Source of the DNA: Arthrobotrys musiformis
Taxonomy: Eukaryota > Ascomycota > Orbiliomycetes > Orbiliales > Orbiliaceae
Direction of reading: 5' to 3'
NCBI GenBank assembly: GCA_036971715.1
Contig: JAVHJL010000006.1
Location: 2,976,001 to 3,040,000, forward strand
DNA: 64,000 bases
The notes under the pieces were generated by a model, which saw only the letters and a program-made list of their open reading frames with translations, ran no database searches and had not been told where the DNA came from. Below, one piece after another: positions 47,401 through 58,446 of this stretch. The position numbers and the translations under genes were made by a program. Every line of letters starts with the position of its first letter. Position 1 is the stretch's first letter.

Positions 47401-48156
47401 ATTTTAGCTGAATACGGGAGGGCAGGCGCTAGCGGGAGCGGAACAAGTGGAGCCGTCGCTTCCAGTGGCAGTGGTACGAAACCGCAAACTCCTAATAAAC
47501 CCCGAACTAACACGATCGTGGCCGGTCCGTCGAATATAAAGAAACAAACGCCCAAGAAAAAGACACCCGCTACGACAAATACGCTTGGGTTTAGCAGGCC
47601 TGCAGCGTCAGCTAGCAAAGCCGAGCCGCCTAGCAGCACACCCCCAGAAGCTCTAGGTATCGATCCAACATTCCTTGCCGAACTCCCACCTGATATTCGC
47701 GAGGAAGTGATAGCCCAGGCGAGGGCGGACAAGAAGAGAGCGGAGGCGAAAGCCGCTTCGCTAGCTGTTGCGAAGAAGAATCTGTCACGCCAGCCGGCGG
47801 CGGTTCAGAGGCCGGGTAGCAATCAGCGGAAAGTTGTTACTATCCAGGCGAAGAAGCGATCGATTTTACAGGGCGCCAGTACGCTGAACGATGTTAGGAA
47901 TTTGATTACAAATTGGCATAATTCGGCTAGAGTCGAAGGGCCGCATGTTGGGGATGTCGAGGATGTTGTGGGGTGGCTGAGAACTGTGGTCACCGACGAG
48001 CGGGATTTGGAGAAGGCGGTGAATGTGGTCAAGTGGTTGGAGTGGGTTGTTGGTGAGGGAGAGGGACATTTGGAGTGGGGTGTCGCATTGGCGATGTGTA
48101 AAACCGGGGTCAGGGAAGAAGCCGAGAAGAGGGGCTTGAGGGGCATCGATGTGTAG
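44411..48156 (+). CDS. REV1: DNA repair protein REV1 (Y-family deoxycytidyl transferase)
   Basis: Three exons: 44411-44545, 44629-46550 and 46614-48156, giving 1199 aa. REV1 inserts dCMP opposite abasic sites and scaffolds translesion synthesis with Pol zeta. A BRCT domain spans about 70-150 (LFKGMAMYVNGYTKPS, GVFIQYLDG, VKPAWIVESI). The polymerase core begins with VDFDCFFASVS (Asp436, Asp438) and has the SIDEALLD catalytic box (Asp532, Glu533). Three ubiquitin-binding motifs follow at about 876, 933 and 1035, each with the L-P core (LDSLPEDMRKKIL, LDALPEDIRAEIL, LAELPPDIREEVI). The C-terminal helical bundle (about 1105-1199) is the polymerase-interaction domain. The 63-base second intron has no stop and a length divisible by three, but splicing gives the conserved VDVNWGVRF. 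Divergent from FPR3/4. Confidence 0.95.
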
Positions 48157-48496
48157 TATTGGTATGTGAGTTTCTTTGTTCCAAAGGTTTTGCATTTCCT
48201 TGGTGTTTTGGTTATATATTCTTTTGATTGTGGTAATATTGGATGGAGTCTTTACTCTCATGATCATGCATGGCATGGATCCCTTTTTAATGTCTATAGA
48301 ATCTATAAAAGAAGAGCGAATGCATCTATCATTATAATTATCAGCGTTTTCAAGCTGCAAGTCTATGAATCGTGTAGTTTATCGCATAACCGGTGCGATC
48401 TAATCACAAGCTCTTATACAGCCCCGGCCTCAGGTCCACGGACAAGGTATCTCCAACTGTGTAATAAAGCCGTATCAAAGTTGCCCTGCTCGCCTT
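48157..48496. other. convergent 3' region REV1 / acylphosphatase
   Basis: 340 bases, T-rich near REV1. No gene seen. Confidence 0.55.
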
Positions 48497-48879
48497 TCAA
48501 CGATATGTCCTCGCAATTGAAAAATTCTCTGAGGTATTGGCTTTCATATACCCCTGCCCTTCACCCTCCTTCCTGACTTCTATCTCATCCCATTCCACCT
48601 TGTGGACGGTAGACGCACTGCTGCCTTGTTCTAGTTTCTGTCGAAACTGCTCGAGGTTTTCCAGCGAACCCTCTGCTTCACCGGCTACGCTGCCACTGGG
48701 GAGGTTCCGAACGAACCCAGAGATTGAAAGGGCAGAAGCGGCGTTCTGAGTGTACTTGCGGAAGAAGACGCCCTGAACATAGCCGTGGACCGTGAAGGTG
48801 TACTAGAAATACTATATTGGCTTTCATTTCTTATGTTCGAAATCGGGATCCTCACCAAACTTACCCGTTTGACAGACAT
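48497..48879 (-). CDS. acylphosphatase
   Basis: Two exons: 48879-48865 (15 bases, MSVKR) and 48802-48497, giving 106 aa, close to the family length of about 95-100. The enzyme hydrolyses acylphosphates such as 1,3-bisphosphoglycerate and carbamoyl phosphate in the cytosol. The signature is unmistakable: YTFTVHGYVQGVFFRKYT with catalytic Arg20 and the P-loop-like VHGYVQGV, then GFVRNLPSGSVAGEAEG with catalytic Asn38. The C-terminus ends ENFSIARTYR, with the usual F-x-I-x-R strand. The intron has a GTAAG donor and TTTCTAG acceptor and joins Arg5 to Tyr6 in phase 0. The long second exon is open but contains no early start codon, which is why the gene is easy to miss. Divergent from the nitronate monooxygenase gene (595 bases between starts). 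Confidence 0.92.
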
Positions 48880-49474
48880 CGCTGGGCCCGATGACTAAGA
48901 TACCTTGGACAATGGTGCCGATTGCGGCTCGCGTTCGAATTCACGTTTCGTCTTCGAGATGTTTAGAGGAGAGCTCGAGAGAACATGACATCACTGGTAT
49001 CGATAAGGCTTACATAAGACGAAGTGAAACAACGCAGCTTATAGCTACAAAATACCACACAGCTGACCCAAGTTTTCGGGCTTCGGCTACTATCCGTCAG
49101 ATCTTCGTCTACAGCCGTGGGAAGCTTTTTAGGAGTCATTTCGGTGGAGCAAGAAGCTTGGGGTTACCCGCGGAGATATATATTTCCGCGCGGGAGGGAG
49201 ACGTATTACTCGAATCTAGATTACAAAACTTCACTGTTTTTGGAATATTAATAGTAATTACCCAGGTATACAGTCGGCTTAGTGGGTTTTTTGCCGGGTA
49301 TGCCGAAGTCCATGGGGATCTGGGGAGGGTTCTGACTAATTGTTTATTATACGCATAGATTCGATTCTTGATCTTGAGGGCATATTTAAAGACGGTTGAC
49401 GGCTCAATAAGTTTCTCCTGACTCGATCATCTAAGATATTTCAATCGATCAGAAACTATCATCATACTCTCAAG
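48880..49474. other. divergent promoter acylphosphatase / nitronate monooxygenase
   Basis: About 600 bases; a TATTTAAAG word near 49383 is about 90 bases upstream of the monooxygenase start. A plus-strand frame at 48891-49358 shows no domain. Confidence 0.5.
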
Positions 49475-50524
49475 ATGGCATCCATTACCGCCTCGTACCC
49501 ATGGACCACCGCGCCCCTCATCGCCGGTGCACCAATGCGCTTAATCTCAGGCCCGTCCATGGTCCATGCCATCTCCTCAGCCGGGGGCATCGGTTTCCTA
49601 GCGGCGGGTACAGACGTCAGCACCCTCCCGGAGAACCTATCAACCTTCCAATCCCTCCTTTCCGCCTCTCCGATCCCAGGAGCACCATCGGACGTGCTCC
49701 CCATAGGCGTGGGATTTATCGTCTGGGGCGCCGATCTCACGCTAGCCACCAAGGCGTTGTCAGAGCTACCGCTACCACCTGCAGCAGTGTGGTTATTCGC
49801 GCCATCTTCATCTTCAGAACTAAACTCCTGGGCGAGCGGAATCCGATCAGCGACGAAGAATAAATCCAAAATATGGGTACAAGTCTCCTGTATTGCGGAT
49901 GCAATCGATGCGCTAAAGGTAGCTCAGCCGGACGTATTCATAATCCAGGGTGCCGACGCGGGGGGTCACGGACGGTATGCGTCGGCGGGGTTGATAAGTC
50001 TTATCCCCGAACTTGTCGACGCTGTTCGTTTGTATTGCGTCACGAACGGGGTGGGTGTGCCGGGGTTCATTGCTGCGGGCGGGATAGCGGATGAAAGGGG
50101 TGTCAACGCTGTTTTGGCGCTAGGAGCCGATGGTGCGGCGTTAGGCACTAGATTCTTGGCTGCAGAGGAGGCGGTGATAAGGAAGGGATATCAAGATGCT
50201 GTGTTGAGGGCTGTCGACGGTGGGAATAGTACCGTTAGAACGGATGTTTATGATAAACTGAGGGGTACTGTTGGATGGCCTGAGGGTTACGGTGGGAGAG
50301 GGGTGGTTAATCTGAGTTATGCGGATGCGCTGCAGGGGATTTCGTTTGAGGAGAATGAAAAGTTGTATAAGCTGGCTGAAGGGGCGGGGGATAAAGGATG
50401 GGAGGAAGGCAATGCGAGAATGACAACGTATGCGGGCACTGCAGTTGGATTGGTGAAGACGGTGGCGAAGGCTGGTGATATTGTCAAGGAGCTCAGGGGA
50501 GAGATTGTAGTGAAGAGAATTTAA
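49475..50524 (+). CDS. nitronate monooxygenase-like FMN enzyme (2-nitropropane dioxygenase family)
   Basis: Single exon, 349 aa. FMN-dependent TIM barrel that oxidises alkyl nitronates (for example propionate-3-nitronate) to aldehydes and nitrite. Visible motifs: PLIAGAPMRLISGPSMVHAISSAGGIGFLAAG at the N-terminus (residues about 14-45, substrate/FMN loop), then FIIQGADAGGHGR with the conserved catalytic His in GGHGR, and FIAAGGIADERGVNAVLALGADGAALGTRFLA for FMN phosphate binding. The first residues (MASITASYPWTT) precede the barrel directly, so the start is well placed. Fungal paralogues are numerous and substrates vary, so the exact substrate is not assignable. No signal peptide; cytosolic or peroxisomal unknown. 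Confidence 0.92.
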   Translation: MASITASYPWTTAPLIAGAPMRLISGPSMVHAISSAGGIGFLAAGTDVSTLPENLSTFQSLLSASPIPGAPSDVLPIGVGFIVWGADLTLATKALSELPLPPAAVWLFAPSSSSELNSWASGIRSATKNKSKIWVQVSCIADAIDALKVAQPDVFIIQGADAGGHGRYASAGLISLIPELVDAVRLYCVTNGVGVPGFIAAGGIADERGVNAVLALGADGAALGTRFLAAEEAVIRKGYQDAVLRAVDGGNSTVRTDVYDKLRGTVGWPEGYGGRGVVNLSYADALQGISFEENEKLYKLAEGAGDKGWEEGNARMTTYAGTAVGLVKTVAKAGDIVKELRGEIVVKRI

Positions 50525-53394
50525 ACGGATGGAAGAATTTTCATATTTTTTGATCGGATTGTTTGGAAGGGAAGTTCTAGACTTTTGATGATTTGTAAAG
50601 GTGCACTGTCTAAGGATGTAAGATGCCATTCGAGATGTAGTTACGGAACGACGCGGCAGCGCTCGTGGAGATGTAGATAGTTAGGATAGGTCGGCCCTCG
50701 AGATAACTGATACAATTGATCGAATAGTCACCGAGAAGCGACCGAATGGTATCATGATGGTCTGATCTTATATCAACGTATCTCAAATAGCCTTCTTCGC
50801 CTTTTCATAATCAGATAATATACGTCGTAGTTTTATGGAGATTACAATCACTGATCATGATATCTGCCGTAAGAGCCCGAGTTCATCACATATGAAAATT
50901 AAAATGTGTGTGTGTGTCGAGACGTAAACGTTTGCATCGGATATCAGCAATACCTGCAAGTCGTTCCAGGTGGTTGCAGAAGCTGAGCTTCTGACTCAGC
51001 GGCAGATTAGTCAAAACTTCAACCATGTGATTATTCCTGAAGTAGGGAATTTACGGTTCTCGGAATCTTCTGTATCAACCTCTCACCCTCAACGAGACCA
51101 AGGGAAAAATTAAAAGTCTCATCCGATATCGCTGGGGTTTGGGGGGGGTGTTAATTAGGTACCCGCTAATCTCGGGTTCCTGGAAACAAAAAAGCCAAGT
51201 TTTACGTACACGCGCAACCTTAAATTCCAGAAGACCAGAAAGTTAAGTAACAGCTTTTTTTTTTTCATTTGAAAATGACCCGAGAGGGTGGGACCGGTTC
51301 CGCAGGGGTGGAGGGGTCGCGATATCAGCGATAACTCTACTTTGCTTACAGTACGTATATATACCCCGCCCTTGCAGTGGCCCATGCATGGCTATCATTC
51401 AAGCTTCATGTAGTCCGGCGGCATGCTTCGGTTGTGCGAAATGGGTGTTAAGCATAAATGAGATGCCCGTAGACCCGAGGCGCGAGGTAAAAACCAAAAC
51501 AACAAAAAAAAGAGTGAGCCACCACATACTCGTCAATTCCCGAGACTAGGGGAGGTGTTTTATCAGATGGAACGGGACTGGATGGTGGGGTTATGAAACG
51601 ACCTATCTTCCCTTCTTTTTCCCATGTGAGAGGGATTTTTTTTCCGGATTCTGTTCGAGATAAAAAAGAAAGATCCGATATCGATATCGATATCTCGAAA
51701 TCTGGGTAGAATGTGTTGGTGTGGCATTTCTGTTTTCGAGAAGCAGGTCAGATTCGGCATGTGTCAGCAAGAACAGAGTGACACAGACCCTGGTCGAACT
51801 GATGTCACCGATGAAGTTGTAATTCTAGCTCGAGATGGTGCATGGTCGATTGCGTTTCGAAGGAAATCTTTTGAGAGAATTTAGATAATTCTGTTTATCA
51901 GTTAACCGCCAGTTGGATACGAAGCCTCTTGATTGAAAATTCGTATATATTTTTCTTATTTTTTGTATTATTTTACTTTATTTTTTATGTAGTAATAACG
52001 AAATGTCTCCGAGGTTTACGATGTAAAGTGGGTTAGAACTGTAAGGAGCCCGCGGGCACCGTTTTTCACACCGGTTTAGCCGTTGTTGCATTGATTCTGA
52101 AGTCTCCAAGTTTGATGTGAAGATCTCGAAACCAGCTCAAAATCTTTGGTCAGAAGACTCATAAAAAATTTTTTTACTACTAAATTAAACCTTAGCGAAG
52201 TGAGTTCCTGCTTCATCGTTTCGTTTGAGGATATATTGCTAGGCTGAGCGGAGCCCTTTGTGGATGTTCCTTGGTCTTTTGCCTGCTCGAGTAAGCACAA
52301 AATTTAAAAGTCGGGACTTTTCGGGTCCGTCAGGTCGGAACTTTCAGGGCAACCGCCGGCCCCGGCGCCCAGGTTGGAGAGCCCCCCGGAAAAACTCGCC
52401 TTCAATAAATCGAGATTCGTTTTGAAAGGGAAAACCAGGCCGCCCTTATGGCCGAATTGGAGGCGACGAAAGCCAACAGTTGGCTTGAAATTCTTCAATC
52501 TTTTGTCCAATGCATGCACATGAATGCAATAACTCATCTTTTGCTCGCATGCTGCACCTTGTTTACTAGCTAGAAACGTAAGCTGTAGGACTAGTCAGCT
52601 AGCTTAGTCTCCGGATTTCCGAAATATTCCTTCTAGCTCGAAGGAAATTTCGAAGCGCGGTGGGTTTTTTCCCCTTGAAGTGTAAAAAGTTGGTGCTACG
52701 GAGGGGAGCAATAGTTTGCCCAGCGGATAGGTTGCCCCAAAATAGGCACAAGACGCAGCGGTTCCTTCCGAGCCCTTTAGCTTTCTGGGTGTGAGAAAAA
52801 GAGAACCTTGCAAGGCCCGTGTATGGACAAGCTGAGCTTTCTGTGGCACTTGACCTCTCCCGTTTAGAATTGAACCCACTAAACGGTTTTTCTGGGCTGG
52901 GCATTGTTGCGAAATGCAGTTGGGGACTCACGAATGAGATAATTTGGTATTACGAGGTCACATTCTTGCAGCATAACCGTATGTAGAAAGTATACTTTCT
53001 TTTTGGCTCCCACAAAGTTGCACTTGGTAGGGGGCGGCGGCGTGGGTTATAATGTTTCTTCTCCTTGGAAAAAGATGCATCTCCGGGAAATTTCGAGAGT
53101 TAAATTTTATAAACAAAGGGGATTCCAGATTGATATAAAAATGCTTCGACGCCCGTCCGAATGATCAGAAGCCCTTCTTTGTTCCCCATATTAAAATACC
53201 ACACATCCAACGCGCTTTCCACAGAAACATAGCGTATTTACATAATCTTTCTTTATTGACCATATAAAAACCCCCGCATTGATATTCTTCCTCCTTTCCT
53301 TCCTCCTCCTCAATTGCCTGACAAGAATATTTTGATACTTCAGCCAATTACTTGATAACTCGGATTTTTTGAAATCCTCAAACCTCCTTCACAC
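50525..53394. other. 2.9-kb intergenic region upstream of alternative oxidase
   Basis: No credible gene. 51675-51700 is a GATATC-type short tandem. 52300-52930 is more GC-rich than its surroundings and carries several minus-strand frames with no recognisable family; it may be relic sequence. The last few hundred bases are presumably the AOX promoter. Confidence 0.5.
53134..53140 (+). promoter_or_regulatory. TATA box upstream of alternative oxidase
   Basis: TATAAAA word about 255 bases before the AOX start codon, followed by C/T-rich sequence. The long spacing implies a leader of about 200 bases or a different start site; the assignment is tentative. Confidence 0.4.
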
Positions 53395-54553
53395 ATGCTC
53401 AGCACACGGTCCCCAATCCTCGCGAAGACCGCCTACCGTGCCGTCGGCGGCGTCAAGCCGTTGGCGTACCAGCAGCTCCCAACTGCAGCCCGGATCTCGG
53501 TGGTCCTCTGCCAATACCACGGTGCTACTCTAAACCAACCTCTCCAAGTCCGTTCGTTCAGCTTCACATCCAAGGCGCCGCTGCAAACCACCCAATCCCT
53601 CCAAATCGCCCCCACCAAGCCTACACAGCGGGAAACCAAGCAATCATGGCCTCATCCAATTTACACGGAGAAACAGATGGTAGATATAGAGATCGCACAT
53701 CGTCAAGCCCGGAACTTTTCGGACAAGATTGCGATCAATGCTGTTAGATTCCTCCGAGGCATGTTTGATCTTGCTACTGGGTATAAACATGATCCTAAGA
53801 TTGCATCCGGCGAGAAGAGCCCGAAGGATGTGACTCAATTCGCCATGACGGAGAAGAAGTGGATGGTTAGGTTTATATTCTTGGAAAGTATTGCTGGTGT
53901 TCCTGGATTCGTCGCTGGTACTTTGAGACATTTGAAGTCTATCAGGAGCCTTAGGCGGGACAATGGATGGATTGAAACGTTGCTTGAGGAAGGGTATAAC
54001 GAGAGTATGTCCCCAATCACTTTTAGAAAAAACGAAAAAACAATTGTGAGGTCAAGCTAATAGATGGTTTATAGGAATGCACCTCCTCACCTTCCTCAAA
54101 CTCCACCAACCGGGTCTCTTCATGCGTCTCATGATCATTGGCGCCCAGGGTGTCTTCTACAACGCCTTTTTCCTCTCCTACCTCCTCTCCCCACGAACCT
54201 GCCACCGCTTCGTCGGCTACCTGGAAGAAGAAGCCGTGATCACCTACACCCGTGCCATCGCCGACATTGACGCCGGAAAACTCCCCGGATTCGAAAACAT
54301 GGAAGCTCCACAGATCGCAGTTGACTACTGGAAGATGAACCCGGGAGCTGGAATCCGTGATATGCTGCTTTACATCCGAGCCGATGAGGCGAAGCATAGA
54401 GAAGTCAACCATACGCTGGCGAATTTGGACGGGGATATGGATCCCAACCCGTTTATGACCGAGTATGAGGATCCGTCGAAGCCGCATCCAAGTAAGGGGA
54501 TTGCGCATTTGAAGAATACCGGATGGTCGAGGGACGAGGCTTTGTCCAGATAA
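53395..54553 (+). CDS. AOX: mitochondrial alternative oxidase
   Basis: Two exons: 53395-54004 and 54075-54553, giving 362 aa, the usual fungal length. The enzyme is a di-iron ubiquinol oxidase on the matrix face of the inner membrane and bypasses complexes III and IV. Iron ligands are all present: LESIAG (Glu164), NERMHL (Glu203, His206), LEEEAV (Glu254-256 block) and RADEAKHR. The 70-base intron splits the Arg codon inside NERMHL, so neither exon alone shows that motif. The N-terminal ~60 residues are Arg/Ser/Gln-rich with few acidic residues, a mitochondrial presequence. Two hydrophobic helices ([17 protein letters not shown] and [20 protein letters not shown]) form the membrane-binding surface. 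There is no plant-type regulatory Cys near the N-terminus that I can see, as in other fungi. Expression in fungi is typically induced when the cytochrome chain is blocked. Confidence 0.96.
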
Positions 54554-55811
54554 ATAGACTTAATCGCTGGTTAAGCTGGCTAAAAGGAAAAAGAAAGGTT
54601 TGCTTCGATTGGGTGGACTACTGGCTTCTTTTTTAAGATGGTGGAATTGGAGGAGTTTCCTGGCGTTTTTCTTTCTTCTTGTGTTTCTATTACCTCTTTT
54701 TGTTACTTCTCCGCTTTTTCTTTTGTATGCTTGCTTTCTTCGTCTTTTACAGGTCGTTTAGATTGTTCCAAAGAGCGTTTGTTCAACTCTCTACATCATT
54801 CCCCCTTTTTATCTTTATTTTTCATTTTTCTATGAAAGGTATTTATTATACTTCGGTTTAGTCCTCCGGCTCGGATGGTCGTGCAGTGTACGTCGGCGTA
54901 TATAGTGCATACTCGTGCATATACTCATATAAAATTCCGCTTTGAGCAAGACGGATGGTTGTTTCTCAAGAATTTTTACACATAATCTTTCTGCTATATA
55001 TCTTATATCGTAGGAATTACACACCTGGTCTTTAATTTGTAAAAGGCCCCATTAAAGAAGATTTCTAGGCACCAGCAAGTATATATATATCTGAAGGGCC
55101 GAATGGTATTGGGAGCTCAGCCAGTGACAATCAAGACTTTATATACCATGCCAGAGCAGGGGTGCACTGTTCAAAATGCCACAATTCCAACGCGGCGTGG
55201 AGGCTACTTATCTACGGATTTACGAACGGATATACGCACCGTAAAAATAATTACTAGGCTAGACTAGGGATAAGACTTAGCATACCTACTTAAGTGCTTA
55301 GGTAGTTCAGCAGGGACGGCTCTATATTTTAGGGAAGAAGGACACACATATCAAGGCTTTAAAAGACTTGCATTTTCATTTCAGAGTGAAAGCTAAGGAG
55401 AGCCTGTCTGACGCAGTATGTAAAAGCATCTAGAGCAGGACTCCCAAAGACAGGATTTGTAGAAGTAACAAAGAAAAGAGCGTGAGAACCATCTCCTCCA
55501 TTAAGACATCCCGCTTCTCCCCGCTCCTCAATCTCCCTTCTTGCACGGATGAGCAATGATCATTTGTTAAGATGAGCATAGACAGACGTGCCGAGGATCA
55601 AAGAGCGTGTGAAACGAGTGCTGAAAGAGCGAAAAACAAAAAAGTTGCCGTAAACGCAACTTTCCAAGGGAAAAAAGAATGGTATAAAAGCAAGCAGAAG
55701 CCCCGGAAGAAGTAGAATCTCCTTCTTCCCTCAAACAACCTCCTCCATTATCATAAAATCAAAAACACTTAAAAAAGCTTCGAATAAAAGAAGACAAAGA
55801 CCAGCCGCAGA
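54554..55811. other. convergent intergenic region
   Basis: 1.26 kb, T-rich at first, with no credible gene between AOX and the minus-strand secreted protein. Confidence 0.55.
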
Positions 55812-57026
55812 CTACTTCCTTGGCTTGCAGACGCCGTTCTTGCACTCTTCGGAGGGTGCCTTGAACGCCGGGTTCTGTAGTAGGATGAAACACCTGGCTG
55901 CGACTTTGCCGTGACGCCAGCAGCTGGCCGGGGTGTGTTCACCTGCCGAGTAAATGCGTTCGCCGCAATCGGATTGGGATCCTGCAGAGTGAGTTCGAAA
56001 GTCCAAGCGTTCTCGATCGTATCCTCCGAGGGCACGGAAGCTGACACCTACAGACCAGGTCGGAATGTTCGCCAGGTATGTGATGCTGTGGCGGACAGGG
56101 TCGATCCACCAGCCTTTAGTGAAAAGAGTTATCATGGTTGGTTAGCCTCAACTTCTTACCAGATGAGTTGTATAGAGTTTTGACGATGGTATTAACTTAC
56201 CTTTTCCTTGACAGGGTTGCGGGTTCGTGGTCCAGTCTCGTTGGCCGCCTTCCCACATGCCGATACCGATTCTGTCGCCGTCAAAACCACTGATGGCGCC
56301 GGCAGCTCGGTGGACAGTCACTTCGACGCCGGGATCCGCCTTGATGGTTTCCTTTGCTCTTTTCTGAAGAGCCTCTTGGTATGTTTTCGTTCCGTTGACG
56401 AGTTCCGGGAATTGACCGACTAATACTTGAGCCGTTGCCCAGAGAGATGCGTCCGAGTCAGCCGAGAAAGTGTGGACGAAAGTCATGTTCTCAAAGACCA
56501 TGCCGTCATGGCGTTTGAGTGGGACAGAGGGATCGTTGGCCGGAACGCGCTCGGCGTCCCCGGGGATATCTCCGTAGATATCGATACCGCGTTTCTTGCA
56601 GTTGGCCAGGACCTCGATGGCACGCTCTTTAAAAGCCGAGCGAACATCTCGTTGGTCAACGGGAAGGGCAGCGGGAGGATCAACTGGAGCCGGAACAGTG
56701 GTACGGATCGGGGTGGAAGGGTCATCGAAAGGCTCAGTTTCGATGGGACCGGGGACAACAACAGAAGGCTCAGGGACAGTAGTGGTGACATCAACGAGGA
56801 TTGTGGTGATGACGTCACGAGGAGGCTTTCGTGGACTACTCGTTTTCTTGAGCAGATCCTTGAAATGCTTGGATGGGTCCTTGGGCTTTCTGGGTGCACC
56901 TTGGTTGTGTGACCCGTTGTCAATGGAGCCACCGGCCGGGAGGGAGAGGGTCAGATCCGAGAGAACCAGAATCAACAAGAGGTGAATGACCAGCATGACT
57001 GGAGACAGGATCTTGCAACGGGCCAT
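55812..57026 (-). CDS. secreted protein with Pro/Thr-rich linker, unknown function
   Basis: Two exons: 57026-56201 and 56113-55812, giving 375 aa. The N-terminus MARCKILSPVMLVIHLLLILVLSDLTLSLPA is a strong signal peptide. A basic/Pro/Thr/Val-rich linker (about 40-120) suggests O-glycosylation. The folded part (about 125-375) includes DGMVFENMTFVHTFSADSDASLWATAQVLV, the glycosylation sequons NMT and NGT, GFDGDRIGIGMWEGGQRDW, and, across the splice junction, PCQGKGWWIDPVRHSI. Seven Cys lie in the mature chain, most of them in the last 110 residues (DCGE, SCWRH, RCFIL, ECKNG, VCK). The splice (GTAAGT donor, TAAAG acceptor) turns a premature tail into a coherent Trp- and Cys-rich domain. I do not recognise the family. 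A TATA box lies about 190 bases upstream. Confidence 0.75.
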
Positions 57027-58446
57027 CTTGACTGGACTCGTGTCTGATGGTCGTGTGTGTGGGTGGTTGGAAGAGGGGGGTTATGGGAAGCTTGGGTTGT
57101 GGGAGATGGTGTTTGTGTGTGGGGTGGGGTGGGTACTTAGATGGTGGGGACAAGAGAGGAGGAAGAGAGAAAAGAGGAAGAGAGAGAGGAGGAAAGAGAA
57201 AGAGGAGGTCCTCTTTTTATAGACGGAATTACAGACGAGGGAAACTTGGACATCGTCAATGTTCCTGCCGTTTTGGGCAATCTCTCGGCCCTCCTCTCCG
57301 TCTTCCTCCAATCTACTGTGTCTCCTCCGTCCCCGTCATCATGACCTCTTCCCTCCCTGCCCCCCTCTTCATACACTCTCCCTATCGCACTCACTCGTTC
57401 TTTGGTTGTTACTTCATTATTGCCTATATCTCCACTTCTTCTCGTCGGACAACGTTTATTTCTTTTCTTTAATTATTTCTTCATTTCTTCATTCCTTCAT
57501 TTCTTTATTTAGTTCTTTATTGTACATAAGAGACGGTGGACAGCACTATAGATCCTTTTGGAGGTATGTCTTCAATAATTGCAGAATGACTATACAGAAT
57601 ATCAATCTATTCAACAGCTCCCAGCTCCGAGTCCCTGAGAGTAATCCATTGCTCCATAGCCAATGACTCTGGATAGTTATTATCACAATCTACGGCGTAC
57701 GTTTCTCATCCTTCAGCCCAATTGCATTCTCCGTTTGGCTGGGCGGTGGTCATTAGCTAACTGTCCGATAGGATAAATGCCTTCGATAGACCGTCTATCT
57801 TCCGTGAAGTATGGGGATCCTCGAGATCGGCTAAGTCTTTGAAAAGACCGTATTCGAAGTTCTTTAAAGTCTCATAGGGATACCGGAGTTACTACATTTC
57901 ACGTGGTAAATAATCGTTTAACCACGCTTCGGTTCAATATAAAGCCGCATGACACAATACCGAAGCCTCGATATTGATATCCACATGGTCGAAAACGCCA
58001 AGAGCCGCGTGGTCTCTCATATATCAATTCTCAACCAAGGACTTCGAGCGAGCGCAGAAGGGCTACAAGCAATGGAATACAGGCACAAGCATAGCTCCAC
58101 TAGCTTCTTCCTAAGAATCCTGATTCTCCTGAGCCATTGAATATGCAGACTGCAGGGCCGAATGCTGGAAGAATTCGTGTTGGTTGTGCAAAATGCAACA
58201 GGAGATGCTCAAGGCTGATTCGAAGGCGAGAGGAAGAGGCTTGGTGGCCCAAAATGCAGGCTTGGAGGCTTGTTGGACGTTCTTGTCCCAAAAGTGCATT
58301 GCAGAGGGCTTCATTGCAAGCGGTATATAAATCTATGCATACACTCTTTCTAAAAGGTTGACTATTGGGCCCATGCTATCTTCAAATTCATCAATTGTAG
58401 GACTTTGTATATTGATGCTGAAAAGAACGGAATCGACTATATCATC
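57027..58446. other. intergenic upstream of two divergent genes
   Basis: 1.4 kb. Purine-rich GGAAGAG tracts at 57150-57215 precede the minus-strand gene. 58130-58320 has repeated CAAAATGCA words and open frames without a convincing family; a decayed element is possible but unproven. Confidence 0.5.
57214..57221 (-). promoter_or_regulatory. TATA box of the secreted-protein gene
   Basis: TATAAAAA on the minus strand about 190 bases upstream of the start at 57026, followed by a C/T-rich stretch (minus strand). This is a classical strong fungal promoter layout. Confidence 0.5.

Noticed and set aside
58100..58340. Transposase-like ISCCILHN word in a minus-strand frame
   Set aside because: The similarity to a Harbinger-type C-terminal motif is a few residues long, with no supporting DDE residues, so it is not annotated as a mobile element.
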